From the NCBI GenBank assembly GCA_936450465.1, contig OW388289.1:74140593-74204592 (forward strand): a stretch of DNA of 64,000 bases, written 5' to 3'. Of this stretch, positions 63,730 to 64,000 are shown piece after piece. The stretch is from Gibbula magus (Eukaryota > Mollusca > Gastropoda > Trochida > Trochidae). Under the pieces are notes generated by a model. That model worked only from the letters and a program-made list of their open reading frames with translations. It searched no databases and was not told the origin of the DNA. How positions within the stretch are numbered: the stretch's first letter is position 1; every line of letters starts with the position of its first letter. Both the position numbers and the translations under genes were made by a program.

Positions 63730-64000
63730 TTGCGTGGAAGATTTGAGCCATGCACGTGAAGTGGAAGAATCCATTTCATAAGGCTCGAAGCTACGTGTAC
63801 CATATCCGATGAATGGGCACCGAAATTTGCAAAATAATATTTTTTGTTTACATAATTGAAATGTATTGTCTATAATGCTAGATAATCACATATGTATGTT
63901 TCGTGACGTCATACATGGATTAAGATGGAGAGTGCATTCGGGGCTCGTTGATTATTTTTAACGAATCCACGGCTCCGAATGCATTCTCCATTACATATTC
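63730..64000. repeat. Third, 5'-truncated copy of the duplicated segment (runs off the window)
   Basis: Starts at TTGCGTGGAAGATTTGAGCC, matching copy A from about 55,774 and copy B from about 60,606. The orphan exon is missing. The hairpin has lost about 40 bp comprising most of its left arm and centre; the deletion is bounded by TTCGG on both sides. Confidence 0.92.

Overview
The window is eukaryotic nuclear DNA. Both recognisable genes are split into short exons with GT-AG introns, and the spacers hold hairpin MITEs, a SINE and tandem repeats. The repeat style and the gene content (an invertebrate C-type lectin-like gene and an SLC18B1-like transporter) suggest a mollusc, most likely a bivalve. 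That placement is inference. About 45-46 kb of the 64 kb (roughly 70%) is minisatellite, in five arrays of four families.

Layout. 1-12,620: a 36-bp array of about 350 units. 12,957-21,924 (+): the last eight coding exons of an MFS transporter of the SLC18B1 (vesicular polyamine transporter) family. They join in frame to 286 residues plus stop; the start of the gene lies left of the window, so the 36-bp array probably sits in one of its introns. A second minisatellite (44 bp, 16.94-18.37 kb), a SINE with a 12-bp target-site duplication, and several interspersed repeats lie in its introns. 21.9-25.1 kb: intergenic, with four hairpin or inverted-repeat elements. 25,129-53,293 (-): the last two exons of a C-type lectin-like gene, convergent with the transporter and separated by a 27.7-kb intron that is almost entirely a 43/44-bp minisatellite (about 620 units). 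53.96-64 kb: a 4.83-kb tandem duplication. Each copy carries 2.57 kb of single-copy-type DNA (a cysteine-rich orphan exon, a tRNA-like SINE fragment, a 107-bp hairpin) plus a 47/48-bp minisatellite. A truncated third copy runs off the end.

Most interesting point. Read on the lectin sense strand, the 27-kb array unit contains the end of the upstream lectin exon and its 5' splice site (ATGTCCTTG|GTAAGTTAG). The array therefore appears to have grown from tandem duplication of an exon-intron junction, leaving hundreds of copies of the authentic splice donor behind the real one. Many units in the middle of the array have lost the donor (GTAATT), while those nearest the exon mostly keep it. The exon before the array ends in phase 1 and the exon after it supplies the missing two bases, so the two halves of the lectin domain join exactly across the array.

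The very long open frames in the arrays (for example 28-10,833) are by-products of stop-free units and are not annotated as genes.
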